DNA from: Tranquillimonas sp964472855
Lineage (GTDB): Bacteria; Pseudomonadota; Alphaproteobacteria; Rhodobacterales; Rhodobacteraceae
DNA length: 64,000 nucleotides
Assembly (NCBI GenBank): GCA_964472855.1
Contig: CAYYMJ010000003.1
Span: 1 to 64,000 of the forward strand
Direction of reading: 5' to 3'
Below the pieces are notes generated by a model. The model made no database searches. It worked only from the letters and a program-made list of their open reading frames with translations, and was not told where the DNA came from. Shown in pieces: positions 8,110 through 16,693 of this stretch. Both the position numbers and the translations under genes were made by a program. Every line of letters starts with the position of its first letter. The stretch's first letter is position 1.

Positions 8110-10364
8110 CAGCCCTTCTGGTCGAGCGCCGCCAGTATCCGTGGCGGCGACATCGGGATATGCGCCAAGCGCACACCCGCCGCGTTCGACACCGCGTTCG
8201 CGACAGCCGCCAGCGGCGGCACGATCGAGGTTTCGCCAACCCCGCGCACGCCATAGGGGTGGTTGGGGTTCGGGATCTCGAGGATCTGGGTGTCGATCAT
8301 CGGCAGGTCCGAACAGACCGGGACACGATAGTCCAGAAAGCCCGGGTTCTGCAAACGACCGTCGGCGCCATAGATATACTCTTCGTTCAGCGCCCAGCCG
8401 ATGCCCTGCGCCGCGCCGCCCTGATACTGGCCCTCGACATAGTCGGGATGCACCGCCTTGCCGGCGTCCTGGATCACCGTATAGCGCACGACCCGCGTGG
8501 CCCCGGTTTCGGGGTCGACCTCGACATCGCAGATATGGGTGGCAAAGGACACGCCGGCGCCATCGGCCACCAGTTCGCTGTGCCCGGCGATGGGCCCGCC
8601 GGTGTTGCCCGATTTGGCCGCGATGTCCTTGATCGACAGCGACTGGTTGCCCTGGCCCGGGGTCCGCGCCCTGGCGTGGCCGTCTTCCCAGACCACATCC
8701 TCGACCGGGATGCCCCAGGTCATCGCCGCCCGCTCGCGCATCACCCGGATCGCGTTGCGCGCGGCCGAGATCGTGGCCATCGACGACGAAAACGTGCCGC
8801 GGCTGCCGTCGGTCATGTCGTTATAGCCCAGCGTCGCGGTATCGGCGACAACCGCCTTGACCCGATCATAGGCGATGCCCAGTTCTTCCGCCGCCACCAG
8901 CGACAGCGAGGCCCGCGCACCGCCGACATCGACCGTGCCCACCGCCAGCGTCACCGTGCCGTCGGCATTGACGTTCAGGTCGGTGCAGGTCTGGCCGCCG
9001 AAGTTGAACCAGAAGCCACAGGCCATGCCGCGGCCCTGGTTTTCGCCCAACGGCGCCTGCATGTGCGCATGGGCCTGCGCGGCCTCCAACGTCGGGCCGA
9101 TGCCGATGGGGCCATAGACCGGGCCGTAGGACGACCTTGTGCCCTCGCTGGCGGCGTTGCGGATGCGAAATTCGACCGGGTCCATGCCCAGCCTGGTCGC
9201 CAGTTCGTCGACAGCGCTTTCCACCGCAAAGGCCGCCATCGGCGCCGAAGGCGCGCGATAGGCTGCCGACTTGGGCCGGTTCACCAGCACCTCCAGCCCG
9301 ACGGTGCGGACGTTTTCAAGGTCGTAACAGGCGAAAGACGTCATCGCCCCCGTTTCGGCCCAAGCGTCGGCCCACGGCCCGCTGGAATAGCGCAGGGTCG
9401 CGTCGGCGGCGGTGATGCGCCCGTCGCGGGTTGCGCCGATGCGCACATCGATGCTGGTGGCGCTGGTCGGGCCCGAGGCGCGGAACACCTCGTCGCGCGA
9501 CATCACCAGCTTGACCGGCCGCCCCGCCTTGCGCGACAGCGCCAGCGCCACGGGCTCGGCCCAGACATGGGTTTTCCCGCCGAAACCGCCCCCGATTTCC
9601 GACGAGGTCACGCGCAGCTTGGACACATCCATGCCCAGAAGGTCGGCGCAGGTCTGGCGGAACACGAAATGCCCCTGCGTGCAGACCCAAAGCTCGGCCG
9701 TGCCGTCAGGATTGACCGAGGCCACGCAGGCGTGCGGCTCGATATAGCCCTGGTGCGTCTGCTCGGTCTTGTAGGTGCGCTCGACCACGACTTCGGCCGC
9801 GGCAAAGCCGGCCGCGACATCGCCATGGCCAAACTCGGACCGGGCCGCCACGTTCGACGATGTCTCGGGCCGGGGGTCGACCCCACGGGTAAAGACGTTG
9901 TCATGCAACAGCGGCGCGTCGGCGGCCATGGCCGCATCGACATCGACGACATGGGGCAACACGTCATAGGTGACATCGATCAGCTTCAGCGCCGCGCGCG
10001 CGGTTCTGGCGTCGATGGCCGCCACCGCGGCGACGGCGTGGCCGTCATAGAACACCTTGTCGCGAGCCATGCAGTTCGACAGGATCGCGAAGGCAGACCG
10101 TTTGCCGCCGGTCAGGTCGGGCATATCCGCCGCCGTGACCACCGCCTTGACGCCTTTCAGCGCCTCGGCCCGGCTGGTGTCGATCGACGTGATCCGCGCA
10201 TGGGCATGGGGGCTGCGCAACACCCGCGCCACCAGTTGCCCCGGCATGTTGAAATCGGCCCCATAGCGGGCGCGCCCGGTGACCTTGTCGATCCCGTCGG
10301 GCCGCTTGGGCCGCGTGCCGACCGCGTTGAATTTCCTGTCCTGATAGCTTGGGTCGAATCCCAT
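8109..10364 (-). CDS. Molybdenum hydroxylase large subunit (xanthine dehydrogenase/CoxL family)
   Basis: Molybdopterin-binding catalytic subunit of 751 residues that hydroxylates a carbon next to nitrogen or an aldehyde carbon, using water. The N-terminal 'hammerhead' domain (about 1-140) is followed by the molybdopterin half, with GGGFGGK at 258-264, the pocket motif AYRAPSAPMAAF, and the C-terminal catalytic glutamate in RGVGETS. It lacks the AYRCSFR selenocysteine-type loop of true CO dehydrogenases. It follows the Fe-S subunit after 3 bp and overlaps the MoaD-like gene. The substrate is not readable: purine, N-heterocycle and aldehyde oxidases share this architecture. Its position downstream of the microcompartment genes suggests a joint pathway, but a 141-bp gap precedes the trio. 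Confidence 0.92.
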   Translation of the reverse strand: MGFDPSYQDRKFNAVGTRPKRPDGIDKVTGRARYGADFNMPGQLVARVLRSPHAHARITSIDTSRAEALKGVKAVVTAADMPDLTGGKRSAFAILSNCMARDKVFYDGHAVAAVAAIDARTARAALKLIDVTYDVLPHVVDVDAAMAADAPLLHDNVFTRGVDPRPETSSNVAARSEFGHGDVAAGFAAAEVVVERTYKTEQTHQGYIEPHACVASVNPDGTAELWVCTQGHFVFRQTCADLLGMDVSKLRVTSSEIGGGFGGKTHVWAEPVALALSRKAGRPVKLVMSRDEVFRASGPTSATSIDVRIGATRDGRITAADATLRYSSGPWADAWAETGAMTSFACYDLENVRTVGLEVLVNRPKSAAYRAPSAPMAAFAVESAVDELATRLGMDPVEFRIRNAASEGTRSSYGPVYGPIGIGPTLEAAQAHAHMQAPLGENQGRGMACGFWFNFGGQTCTDLNVNADGTVTLAVGTVDVGGARASLSLVAAEELGIAYDRVKAVVADTATLGYNDMTDGSRGTFSSSMATISAARNAIRVMRERAAMTWGIPVEDVVWEDGHARARTPGQGNQSLSIKDIAAKSGNTGGPIAGHSELVADGAGVSFATHICDVEVDPETGATRVVRYTVIQDAGKAVHPDYVEGQYQGGAAQGIGWALNEEYIYGADGRLQNPGFLDYRVPVCSDLPMIDTQILEIPNPNHPYGVRGVGETSIVPPLAAVANAVSNAAGVRLAHIPMSPPRILAALDQKG

Positions 10365-10367
10365 GGC

Positions 10368-10847
10368 TCAAGCCTCCCGCATTTCGCGTGCGGCGTCCTG
10401 AACGGCGCGCACGATCTTGTCATAGCCGGTGCAGCGGCAAAGGTTTCCGGCCAGCCAGAAACGAATTTCTTCTTCGCTTGGGTCGGGATTGGTTTCCAGC
10501 AGCGCCTTGGACGCCACCAGAAAGCCCGGCGTGCACACCCCGCACTGCAGGGCCGCATGTTCGATGAACTTGGTCTGCAGCGGATGCAGCGCCGCCCCGT
10601 CGGCCATGCCCTCGATGGTTTCGATGCTGCGACCCTCGGCCTCGGCCCCCAGCACCAGGCACGAGCAGACAACGCGGCCGTCGACGATGGTGCTGCAGGC
10701 GCCGCAGTCGCCGGTGCCGCAGCCTTCCTTGGACCCGGTCATGCCCAGCCGGTCGCGCAGAACGTCCAGCAGGGTTTCGTCGGAATTGCACAGGAATTCG
10801 ACGTCGTCGCCGTTGATGGTGGTTGAAACAGCTATGGCAGACATCAT
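10368..10847 (-). CDS. Molybdenum hydroxylase [2Fe-2S] subunit (CoxS/XdhA-like)
   Basis: 159-residue electron-transfer subunit with two [2Fe-2S] clusters. The plant-ferredoxin cluster uses CGTGDCGAC plus a later cysteine. The second, helical cluster uses CGVCTPG and CRCTGY. Two adjacent ATGs are possible starts: GGAGG lies about 4 bases before the first and 7 before the second. The stop of the FAD subunit overlaps this ATGATG, so the two are translationally coupled. It passes electrons from the molybdenum centre of the large subunit to the FAD subunit. Confidence 0.95.
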   Translation of the reverse strand: MMSAIAVSTTINGDDVEFLCNSDETLLDVLRDRLGMTGSKEGCGTGDCGACSTIVDGRVVCSCLVLGAEAEGRSIETIEGMADGAALHPLQTKFIEHAALQCGVCTPGFLVASKALLETNPDPSEEEIRFWLAGNLCRCTGYDKIVRAVQDAAREMREA

Positions 10848-11713
10848 TTCCCTCCTGCGCGGTCATAGGCGATGCGCGCCGCCCGGCGCGCCAGCACGCC
10901 GGCAACCTGTTTTCTGAATGCGACCGTGCCGCGTTTGTCGTCGATAGGGTTGCAGGCGGCGGCGCAGGCCGTGTCGAGCGCCGACAGCGCCGCATCGTCC
11001 AGCCGGGTGCCCGTGATCGCGGCCGCGGCCGCGTCGACCAGCAGAACCGTCGGCGCCACGGCGCCCAAGCTCACCCGGGCCGAGGTGATCGTGCCCTGGG
11101 CATCCAGCGTCAGGTTCACCCCGGCGCCAACCACGGCGATGTCCATCTCGGTGCGCGGGATGAAACGCAGATAGGCGTCGCCCCCGTGGTCGCCCCGCGC
11201 CGGCAGTGTGATGGCGGTGACAATCTCGGCCGGTGCGAGCGTGGTCTTGCCCGGCCCGGCGGGCATATCCGCGACATCGACATTGCGGGTGCCGTCAGGG
11301 CCGGTCACCACCGCCACGGCACCGGCGGCGACCAGCGCCGGCACGCTGTCGGCTGCGGGCGAGGCGTTGCACAGATTGCCGGCCACGGTGCAGCGGCTCT
11401 GGATCTGGGTCGACCCGATCAGGTTCGCGGCCTCGACCACACCGGGCCAGGCCGCGGTCAGCGCCGCGTTTTCGCCCATGGCGGCGCAGGGCACCGCCGC
11501 GCCGATGGTAAATTGTCCGCCGCTTTCGCTGATACTGTCCATGCCGTCGATGGACTTGATGTCCACGGCAAGATCGGCATCGAAATCGTCGCTTTTCATT
11601 CTGACCAACAGGTCGGTTCCACCTGCCAGCACGAAGGCCTTTTCGCCGCCCTCGGCCAACATTTTCACTGCCTCAGCCAGTGATTGGGGCCGTACATAGT
11701 CCACTGACCGCAT
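10844..11713 (-). CDS. Molybdenum hydroxylase FAD subunit (CoxM-like)
   Basis: FAD-binding subunit of about 289 residues, the first gene of the CoxM-S-L type trio. It shows the vanillyl-alcohol-oxidase-type FAD motif FVLAGGTDLL near residue 29 and the second FAD loop SRCTVAGNLCNASPAAD. The start is ambiguous. The ATG at 11713 gives the expected N-terminus (RSVDYVRPQSLAEA), but the only Shine-Dalgarno-like GGGAGG touches it directly. A GTG three codons later would have ideal spacing. Upstream codons read as arginine-rich nonsense, so the longer frame is rejected. Confidence 0.92.
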   Translation of the reverse strand: MRSVDYVRPQSLAEAVKMLAEGGEKAFVLAGGTDLLVRMKSDDFDADLAVDIKSIDGMDSISESGGQFTIGAAVPCAAMGENAALTAAWPGVVEAANLIGSTQIQSRCTVAGNLCNASPAADSVPALVAAGAVAVVTGPDGTRNVDVADMPAGPGKTTLAPAEIVTAITLPARGDHGGDAYLRFIPRTEMDIAVVGAGVNLTLDAQGTITSARVSLGAVAPTVLLVDAAAAAITGTRLDDAALSALDTACAAACNPIDDKRGTVAFRKQVAGVLARRAARIAYDRAGGK

Positions 11714-11854
11714 CCTCCCTGCTATCTGATTGTTGTCGCCGCTCTGGCGCCTGCGGTCGAGATTGATCAAATGCGCCGCGACCGGCAAGCGAATACCGCC
11801 GGCTGGCCGAACTTACCGCGCGAAATTCGCCGCCGCGCGCGCCCCGCCCCGCGT

Positions 11855-12265
11855 TCACAGACCGGAAATGCTGCCGTCCTGGTCATGGACGATCCCCTCG
11901 GCCTCGATCTCGACCACCAGGCCCGGTTGCGACAGGCCGGCGGTCACGGCGGTCATCGCCGGTTCGATCCCCGCGAAGACCTCGCCATGGGCGCGGGCAA
12001 AACCGCCGGCATGTTCCATCCCCGAAAAAAAGCCGCGTGTCATGGTGACATGGCGCATATCGGCGCCGACGGCCTTCAGCGCGGTCTCGATGCGTGCAAG
12101 AATGAACAGGGTCTGGGCATAGGCATCGCCGGGCGCGTGCAGCTTGCCCGAAGGTTCGATCGCCGTGGTGCCCGCCACCCAGAAGAACGGGCCCACCCGG
12201 CGCGCGCGGCAATAGCTGGCCACCTCTTCGAACCGCCCGCCGCCCTTGTGGCGCAGGTTGGTCAT
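11855..12265 (-). CDS. Rid (YjgF/YER057c/UK114) family protein lacking the catalytic arginine
   Basis: 136-residue Rid protein, normally a trimer that hydrolyses reactive enamine/imine intermediates. The fold signature is clear (FFWVAGTTAI near 27-36, and the C-terminal VEIEAEGIV). However, the position of the arginine that binds the substrate carboxylate in RidA proper is methionine 104 (EPAMTAV instead of the usual P-x-R-S/T). That places it with the arginine-less Rid subfamilies of uncertain activity. It starts inside the stop of the malate-dehydrogenase-like gene (ATGA), firmly within the microcompartment operon. Handling of an unstable imine or aminoaldehyde from that pathway is the natural guess. 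Confidence 0.85.
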   Translation of the reverse strand: MTNLRHKGGGRFEEVASYCRARRVGPFFWVAGTTAIEPSGKLHAPGDAYAQTLFILARIETALKAVGADMRHVTMTRGFFSGMEHAGGFARAHGEVFAGIEPAMTAVTAGLSQPGLVVEIEAEGIVHDQDGSISGL

Positions 12266-13449
12266 GCCAGGCCCAGCCTGCCGCGAATGGCCTCGGCCGC
12301 GGCGGCCAGCATCGCGGTTTCGGCCGCGGTCAGGCGCAGCTCTTGCACCGACACCAGCCCCTGCCGGCCCAGATGCGCCGGCACACCCAGAACCACGTCG
12401 CTGACGCCGAATTCCCCCTTCAGCATCACCGACACCGGCACCGGCCCGGTGCGGGCGCCGCGAATGTGGTCAAGAAGCTCAACCGTCGCATGGGCCGGCG
12501 CGATGGTGGCCGAGCCCGATTTCTTCAGCGCCACCACCTGCCCGCCGCCGGTAACGGCATCGCGGACGCAGGCGTCGATCTGGTCGGCGCCGAGAAACCG
12601 TTCCAGCGCCCGCCCCTTGATCCGCGCCAGCGAGGTGATGGGCGCCATCTCGTCGCCGTGGCTGCCCAGGGCGATCGCGGTGACATCGGCGGGCGACACC
12701 CCGGCGGCCATGGCCAGCGCATTGCGAAAGCGTGCCGAATCCAGCGTGCCGGCCATGCCCAGCACCCGTTCGCGGGCAAATCCGGTGGCGCGCAGCATTT
12801 CGACCGTCATCTCGTCCAGCGGGTTGGTCACAACGATGACGATGGCGCCGGGCGCCAGCGTGCGGATGGCGTCGGCGCTGGCATGGATGACGCGGCGGTT
12901 CACGCCGATCAGGTCGGCCCGGGTCATCCCCGGGGTGCGGGCCCGCCCGGCGGTAACCACCACCACGTCGGCGCCGGCCACCATGTCCAGCGTCTCGCCG
13001 CCCGAACAGCGCGCACGGGCACCGGTGATGCCGCTGGCGTGGTTCAGGTCCAGCGCCGCCGCCGCCGCGACGCCCGGCGCGATGTCGATCAGCGCGATTT
13101 CGTCGGCCATGTCGGCCATCGCCGCCAGATGCGCGATATTGGCACCCACACCGCCGGCCCCGACCAGCGCCAGGCGCGAAAACCGACCCGCGCGCGGCAT
13201 CGCACCCGGCCGGGGGGCGCGCCACTTGGGCGACCGGCGGTGCAGCGCGCGGCGCATGGCCGTCACCCCGTCAGCGCGGGCCACGGCGGGTTTTTCAACC
13301 GGTCCGTCAACCAGCGTGATGCCCAGCCGCGCGGCGGTTTCGCGGGCCAGCGCGGTGACAATGTCGCCGGGCAACAGCTCGAACGTGATGCGGCCGCGCT
13401 GGCGCGCGTCCTCGATCAGCTCGCTGCCTATGACCCGGCCCGTGGCCAT
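12262..13449 (-). CDS. Malate/lactate dehydrogenase-like enzyme with BMC-type N-terminal extension
   Basis: 395-residue NAD-dependent dehydrogenase. The Rossmann motif GAGGVGA only begins near residue 97; ordinary malate/lactate dehydrogenases start there within the first 10 residues. The catalytic set is intact: ARTPGMTR has arginine at the malate/lactate discriminator position (malate-like), followed by VTNPLDEM, the LDSARFR arginine and the GSHGDEM histidine. The first 90 residues contain a T-x-x-A-R-E-x-A-x-x-x-G-I segment (residues 32-44) similar in style to N-terminal regions of BMC-associated enzymes, so it may target the enzyme to the shell or bring a second activity. It overlaps BMC-T upstream and the Rid gene downstream by ATGA. 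A role in NAD+ recycling is inferred. Confidence 0.85.
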   Translation of the reverse strand: MATGRVIGSELIEDARQRGRITFELLPGDIVTALARETAARLGITLVDGPVEKPAVARADGVTAMRRALHRRSPKWRAPRPGAMPRAGRFSRLALVGAGGVGANIAHLAAMADMADEIALIDIAPGVAAAAALDLNHASGITGARARCSGGETLDMVAGADVVVVTAGRARTPGMTRADLIGVNRRVIHASADAIRTLAPGAIVIVVTNPLDEMTVEMLRATGFARERVLGMAGTLDSARFRNALAMAAGVSPADVTAIALGSHGDEMAPITSLARIKGRALERFLGADQIDACVRDAVTGGGQVVALKKSGSATIAPAHATVELLDHIRGARTGPVPVSVMLKGEFGVSDVVLGVPAHLGRQGLVSVQELRLTAAETAMLAAAAEAIRGRLGLA

Positions 13450-14072
13450 CAGCCGGCCTGCCCGTCGACGGCCTCGACCGCCGCCGATGCCGCGGCCACC
13501 GCCGTTTGCACCGAGTTTTCCGAGCCCGAGATGAACAGCCGCCCGAACCGGCCCACGGCCCGAACCTCGACGATGTCGATTTCGGCGGATTTCTCGGCCT
13601 CGTTGGCCGCGATCGAGATATAGGCCGCTGGCGCGCATTCGATGATGCCCAGCGTCTGCCCCGGCACCACCAGCGACCCCTTGCGCCATTTGTTCAGCAG
13701 TTGCGCCTGATAGGGCTCGACGCTGGTGATGATCTGGGTCGACGCCACCGAGGGCTTGACCCGGTCGTTGATCGAGGCGCCAAGCTCGTCGAGGATGGCG
13801 TCGCGGGCGGCGCTGACCTCGGCGTTCGAGGGCGAGCGCAGGATGAAAAAGCCGAACTCGCGCTCGACCAGCTGGGTCGAGGCCTCGACCGACGACGCCT
13901 TCAGCGCCCGGTCGATCAGGCGGAACACGCCGTTGCCCGGGGCGAATTCGCCGATCAGAACCGTGTCGCCCGACAACGGAACCGACCCCTGCACCGTGGC
14001 GCCGTTGTAGGCCGCGAATTTCGGCTGGAGATTGTTGATCTGCATCAGGGCGCGGATCGTCACGTCGCTCAT
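13449..14072 (-). CDS. BMC-T microcompartment shell protein (tandem BMC domains)
   Basis: 207-residue shell protein made of two BMC domains in tandem, expected to form a pseudohexameric trimer with a wide pore. The first domain spans about 35-105 (VLIGEFAPGN ... FGFFILRSPSNAEVSAARDA) and the second about 137-203 (LGIIECAPAA ... SENSVQTAVAAASAA). A 35-residue leader precedes the first domain. Neither pore segment shows the Fe-S cysteine of PduT-type proteins. The gene lies 37 bp after the aldehyde dehydrogenase and overlaps the dehydrogenase gene that follows. It is the only BMC-T in the window. Confidence 0.93.
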   Translation of the reverse strand: MSDVTIRALMQINNLQPKFAAYNGATVQGSVPLSGDTVLIGEFAPGNGVFRLIDRALKASSVEASTQLVEREFGFFILRSPSNAEVSAARDAILDELGASINDRVKPSVASTQIITSVEPYQAQLLNKWRKGSLVVPGQTLGIIECAPAAYISIAANEAEKSAEIDIVEVRAVGRFGRLFISGSENSVQTAVAAASAAVEAVDGQAG

Positions 14073-14109
14073 GTTGTTCTACCTTTTCTGCCGCGCCGGG
14101 GCGGCGGCT

Positions 14110-15492
14110 TCAGTCGCCGTATTCGTCGTAGACGTCGCGCCACGGCCGGTTTGCATAGGCCACGCGCTTGATGTTGATCAGATGCAGCGCGGTCACGTTG
14201 TCCGAGGTGATCGAGCCCGACCAGGTGCCGGTGCCCAGCATGAACGAGGGTTCGAGATCGGTCGCAAAGCCGGCACCACCATGGATGGCCGGCACGTTGA
14301 CCAGCACGCGGCCGGTGGGCACGGTGGCAAATTTCGCCACGATCTGCGGGTCGTGGCTGTGCACGACCGACGAATGACCCCAGCCTTCGAACCGGGCGAT
14401 GGCATGCGCCAGCTCGATCCCGTGGTCGCTGTTGTTGGCCTCGTAAAAGGCCAGCACCGGGTTCAGCTTTTCCGCCGACAACGGGCGCTGCCAGCCGATC
14501 TCGGATTCTTCGCTGACCAGACATTTTGTGCGCGGCGGAATGGAAAACCCGGCCAGTTCCGCCAGCCGCTGCGGCGACTGCCCCACCCGTTCGGGGTTCA
14601 TGGCGCGGCGCCCGAGGAAAATCACCCCGGCCAGCCGGTCAGCCTCGGCCGGGGTGCAGAAATAACAGCCCGCCAGCTTCAGCGCCGCCCGCATCTCGCG
14701 CGCGATCTCGGGGTCGGCGATCACGGCCTGTTCCGACACGCAGGCGGTGCCATAGTCGAAGCTTTTCGAGGCGACGATCATCTCGGCCACTTCGCCAAGA
14801 TCCCGCGCCATCGACTTGTGCACATAGCAGGGCACGTTGCCCGCCCCCACCGCCAGCGTCGGCTTGCCGCTGGAATAGGCGGCCTTGACCATGCCCGGCC
14901 CGCCGGTGGCCATGATGACCGAGGTGCGGCGGTGCTTCATCAGCTCGGCCGTGCCCTGAATGGTCACATGATCGAGGCACTGGATCAAACCCTTGGGCGC
15001 GCCCATCTGCTGGGCCACGCCCGCCATGATGCGCACGACCTCGTTGCCGCATTTCACGCCGCGCGGGTGCGGCGCACAGACAATGGCGTTGCCGGCCTTG
15101 ACGGCGCTCAGCACCTTGAAGATCACGGTCGAGGTCGGGTTGGTCACCGGGATCAGCGCCGCGACCACGCCCATGGGTTCGCCAAAGGCGGCGACCTTTG
15201 TGGCATCGTCGCGCCACAGCATGCCCAGCGTGGTGACGTCGCGCAGCCAGTCGGCCACGCCGCGCGCATTCATCAGATCCTTCATGCGCTTGTGGTCGGC
15301 ATTGCCGTATCCGGTTTCCTCGGCCGCCATGCGGCCCAGCCGGCCGCATTCGGGTATGACGGCGGCCGACATGGCCTCGACAATGGCGTCGACATGGGCC
15401 GGGTCGGTGCCCAGAAACTGGCGGTAGGCCTCGAAGGCGGTGTCGGCACAGCGCCGCGCGGCGGCGATCGACTTCAGGTCGTCATCCATCAT
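14110..15492 (-). CDS. CoA-acylating aldehyde dehydrogenase of the microcompartment (PduP/EutE/SauS-like)
   Basis: Converts an aldehyde, NAD+ and CoA to an acyl-CoA, the signature enzyme of catabolic microcompartments. The 460-residue product has the acylating-family stretch IPVTNPTSTVIFK near 114-126 and ends its catalytic block with SFDYGTACVSEQ, giving nucleophile C251. The wording is closer to sulfoacetaldehyde or AdhE-type dehydrogenases than to non-acylating enzymes. It lacks the general-base glutamate block of hydrolytic ALDHs. Two tandem ATGs overlap the stop of the upstream gene, with GGAGG just before. No phosphotransacylase for CoA recycling is seen nearby. The aldehyde identity is unknown. 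Confidence 0.92.
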   Translation of the reverse strand: MMDDDLKSIAAARRCADTAFEAYRQFLGTDPAHVDAIVEAMSAAVIPECGRLGRMAAEETGYGNADHKRMKDLMNARGVADWLRDVTTLGMLWRDDATKVAAFGEPMGVVAALIPVTNPTSTVIFKVLSAVKAGNAIVCAPHPRGVKCGNEVVRIMAGVAQQMGAPKGLIQCLDHVTIQGTAELMKHRRTSVIMATGGPGMVKAAYSSGKPTLAVGAGNVPCYVHKSMARDLGEVAEMIVASKSFDYGTACVSEQAVIADPEIAREMRAALKLAGCYFCTPAEADRLAGVIFLGRRAMNPERVGQSPQRLAELAGFSIPPRTKCLVSEESEIGWQRPLSAEKLNPVLAFYEANNSDHGIELAHAIARFEGWGHSSVVHSHDPQIVAKFATVPTGRVLVNVPAIHGGAGFATDLEPSFMLGTGTWSGSITSDNVTALHLINIKRVAYANRPWRDVYDEYGD

Positions 15493-16676
15493 CGGCCTCC
15501 GGTGGCGACCCGGTCCATGGCCCGGCGCGCGGTTTCAATGTCGTCGGCGGTGATGCCGATGGTGTCCAGCCGGCGCCCGGCGGCGGCGACATCGGCCCCC
15601 AGAACGGTTGCGGCAAGTTCGATCATGGCGGTGGTGGCGGGCAGGTCGCGGCCCAGCAGCCGTGCCGCCGACACCAGAGGCACGAGCGAGCCGATCACGC
15701 CGTCGCGGATGATCTGGCGCGCGACATCACGGCCCGGCACGCGGCGCGCCCCGGCGCCGCGCAGCGCGCCCGCGTGGGCGGCGATCCAGGTGGCATCGTC
15801 CGGCAGGTCGCGCAACCCATAGCCGCGCGCCACCGCACGGCGCTCATCCGCAAGCCGCGCGATCACGGCGCGATGCGCGTCGCCGATCAGGGCGGCAAAG
15901 GTCTGGTTCCCGGGCAGCGGCTGGCCACCCATGGGAATGTCGACCGCGCCGCCCGGCATGGCCGGGCCGGCCAGCAACAGCGCCGGCAGTTCGACCAGCG
16001 CCGAGCCATCGGCAAACCCCGAGGCCAGCACGGAATCGCACGGGGCAAGGTTGGGCAGAAAGCGTGACACCGCCGCCAACTGCGCCGCGCGCCCACTGGG
16101 CAGGGTCGCCGCCGCCACGGGCCCGGCCTCGGACAGTGACAGCTGCGATCCGCTGGCGTCGATCCAGTAGGGCAGGCCCTGTGCTTCAATCAGCGTGATA
16201 TCGGCGGTGCTTCCGCCGATCCGCAGGAACCAGGCCGCTTCCAGCGCGCCAAGGCTGCGCCCGGGCGCCAGCACCAGAATTTGCCCGTCCCGCAGGTGCG
16301 AGGCCAGAACCATGGCATAGGTGCGCTGCTTGTGCACCGGCCCGGTCAGAAAGATGGCTTGCGCGCCGGCCACTGCGCTGTCCAGTTCGGCCGTGGTGCG
16401 GATCGCGGGAACGCCGTCGCGGTCAACCTGATAGGTGCCGACCGGACCCGCATCGCGCAGGCCGATGCCGCTGGAGGCACGCAGCGCCGCAAGCTCGGCC
16501 CCATAGGCGGAAAACAGCGTGACCTCGGCGCCCTCCGACAGGCACAGCGCCGCGATCAGGCAGGCATCGTCGCCGCCGCCCAGAACCGCCACCCGGTCGA
16601 TAACGATCTTGCCCGGCGCCTGGGACGCGCGACTGCCGCGCGCCGCCGCTTCGGCGAAATCCTCGAACCCGCTCAT
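15489..16676 (-). CDS. Rossmann-fold oxidoreductase, opine/octopine dehydrogenase-like
   Basis: 395-residue protein with a dinucleotide-binding motif VAVLGGGDDACLIAALCL starting near residue 29, then an all-helical C-terminal half typical of the 6-phosphogluconate/opine dehydrogenase superfamily. Opine dehydrogenases interconvert N-carboxyalkyl amino acids with an amino acid plus a keto acid, so this class fits a pathway through N-substituted glutamate. The family catalytic histidine context is not obvious here, so the reaction is uncertain. The first 27 residues (MSGFEDFAEAAARGSR, then a linker) form an amphipathic helix plus linker and could be a shell-encapsulation peptide. It lies 17 bp after BMC-H and overlaps the aldehyde dehydrogenase by ATGA. 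Confidence 0.7.
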   Translation of the reverse strand: MSGFEDFAEAAARGSRASQAPGKIVIDRVAVLGGGDDACLIAALCLSEGAEVTLFSAYGAELAALRASSGIGLRDAGPVGTYQVDRDGVPAIRTTAELDSAVAGAQAIFLTGPVHKQRTYAMVLASHLRDGQILVLAPGRSLGALEAAWFLRIGGSTADITLIEAQGLPYWIDASGSQLSLSEAGPVAAATLPSGRAAQLAAVSRFLPNLAPCDSVLASGFADGSALVELPALLLAGPAMPGGAVDIPMGGQPLPGNQTFAALIGDAHRAVIARLADERRAVARGYGLRDLPDDATWIAAHAGALRGAGARRVPGRDVARQIIRDGVIGSLVPLVSAARLLGRDLPATTAMIELAATVLGADVAAAGRRLDTIGITADDIETARRAMDRVATGGR

Positions 16677-16693
16677 CAGGGCACCCTTTCAGA

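Noticed and set aside
8160..10826. Very long open frame on the plus strand opposite the molybdenum hydroxylase genes
   Set aside because: It is a codon-bias shadow: composition is arginine/glycine/alanine-rich with no domain, and the minus strand encodes three clear subunits here.
8109..11713. Naming the trio xanthine or CO dehydrogenase
   Set aside because: The large subunit lacks the CO dehydrogenase active-site loop, and nothing in the window shows purine use. Only the family can be supported.
14110..15492. Assigning the aldehyde dehydrogenase specifically as sulfoacetaldehyde dehydrogenase
   Set aside because: The catalytic wording is similar, but no taurine, isethionate or sulfonate gene is nearby, so the aldehyde is left open.
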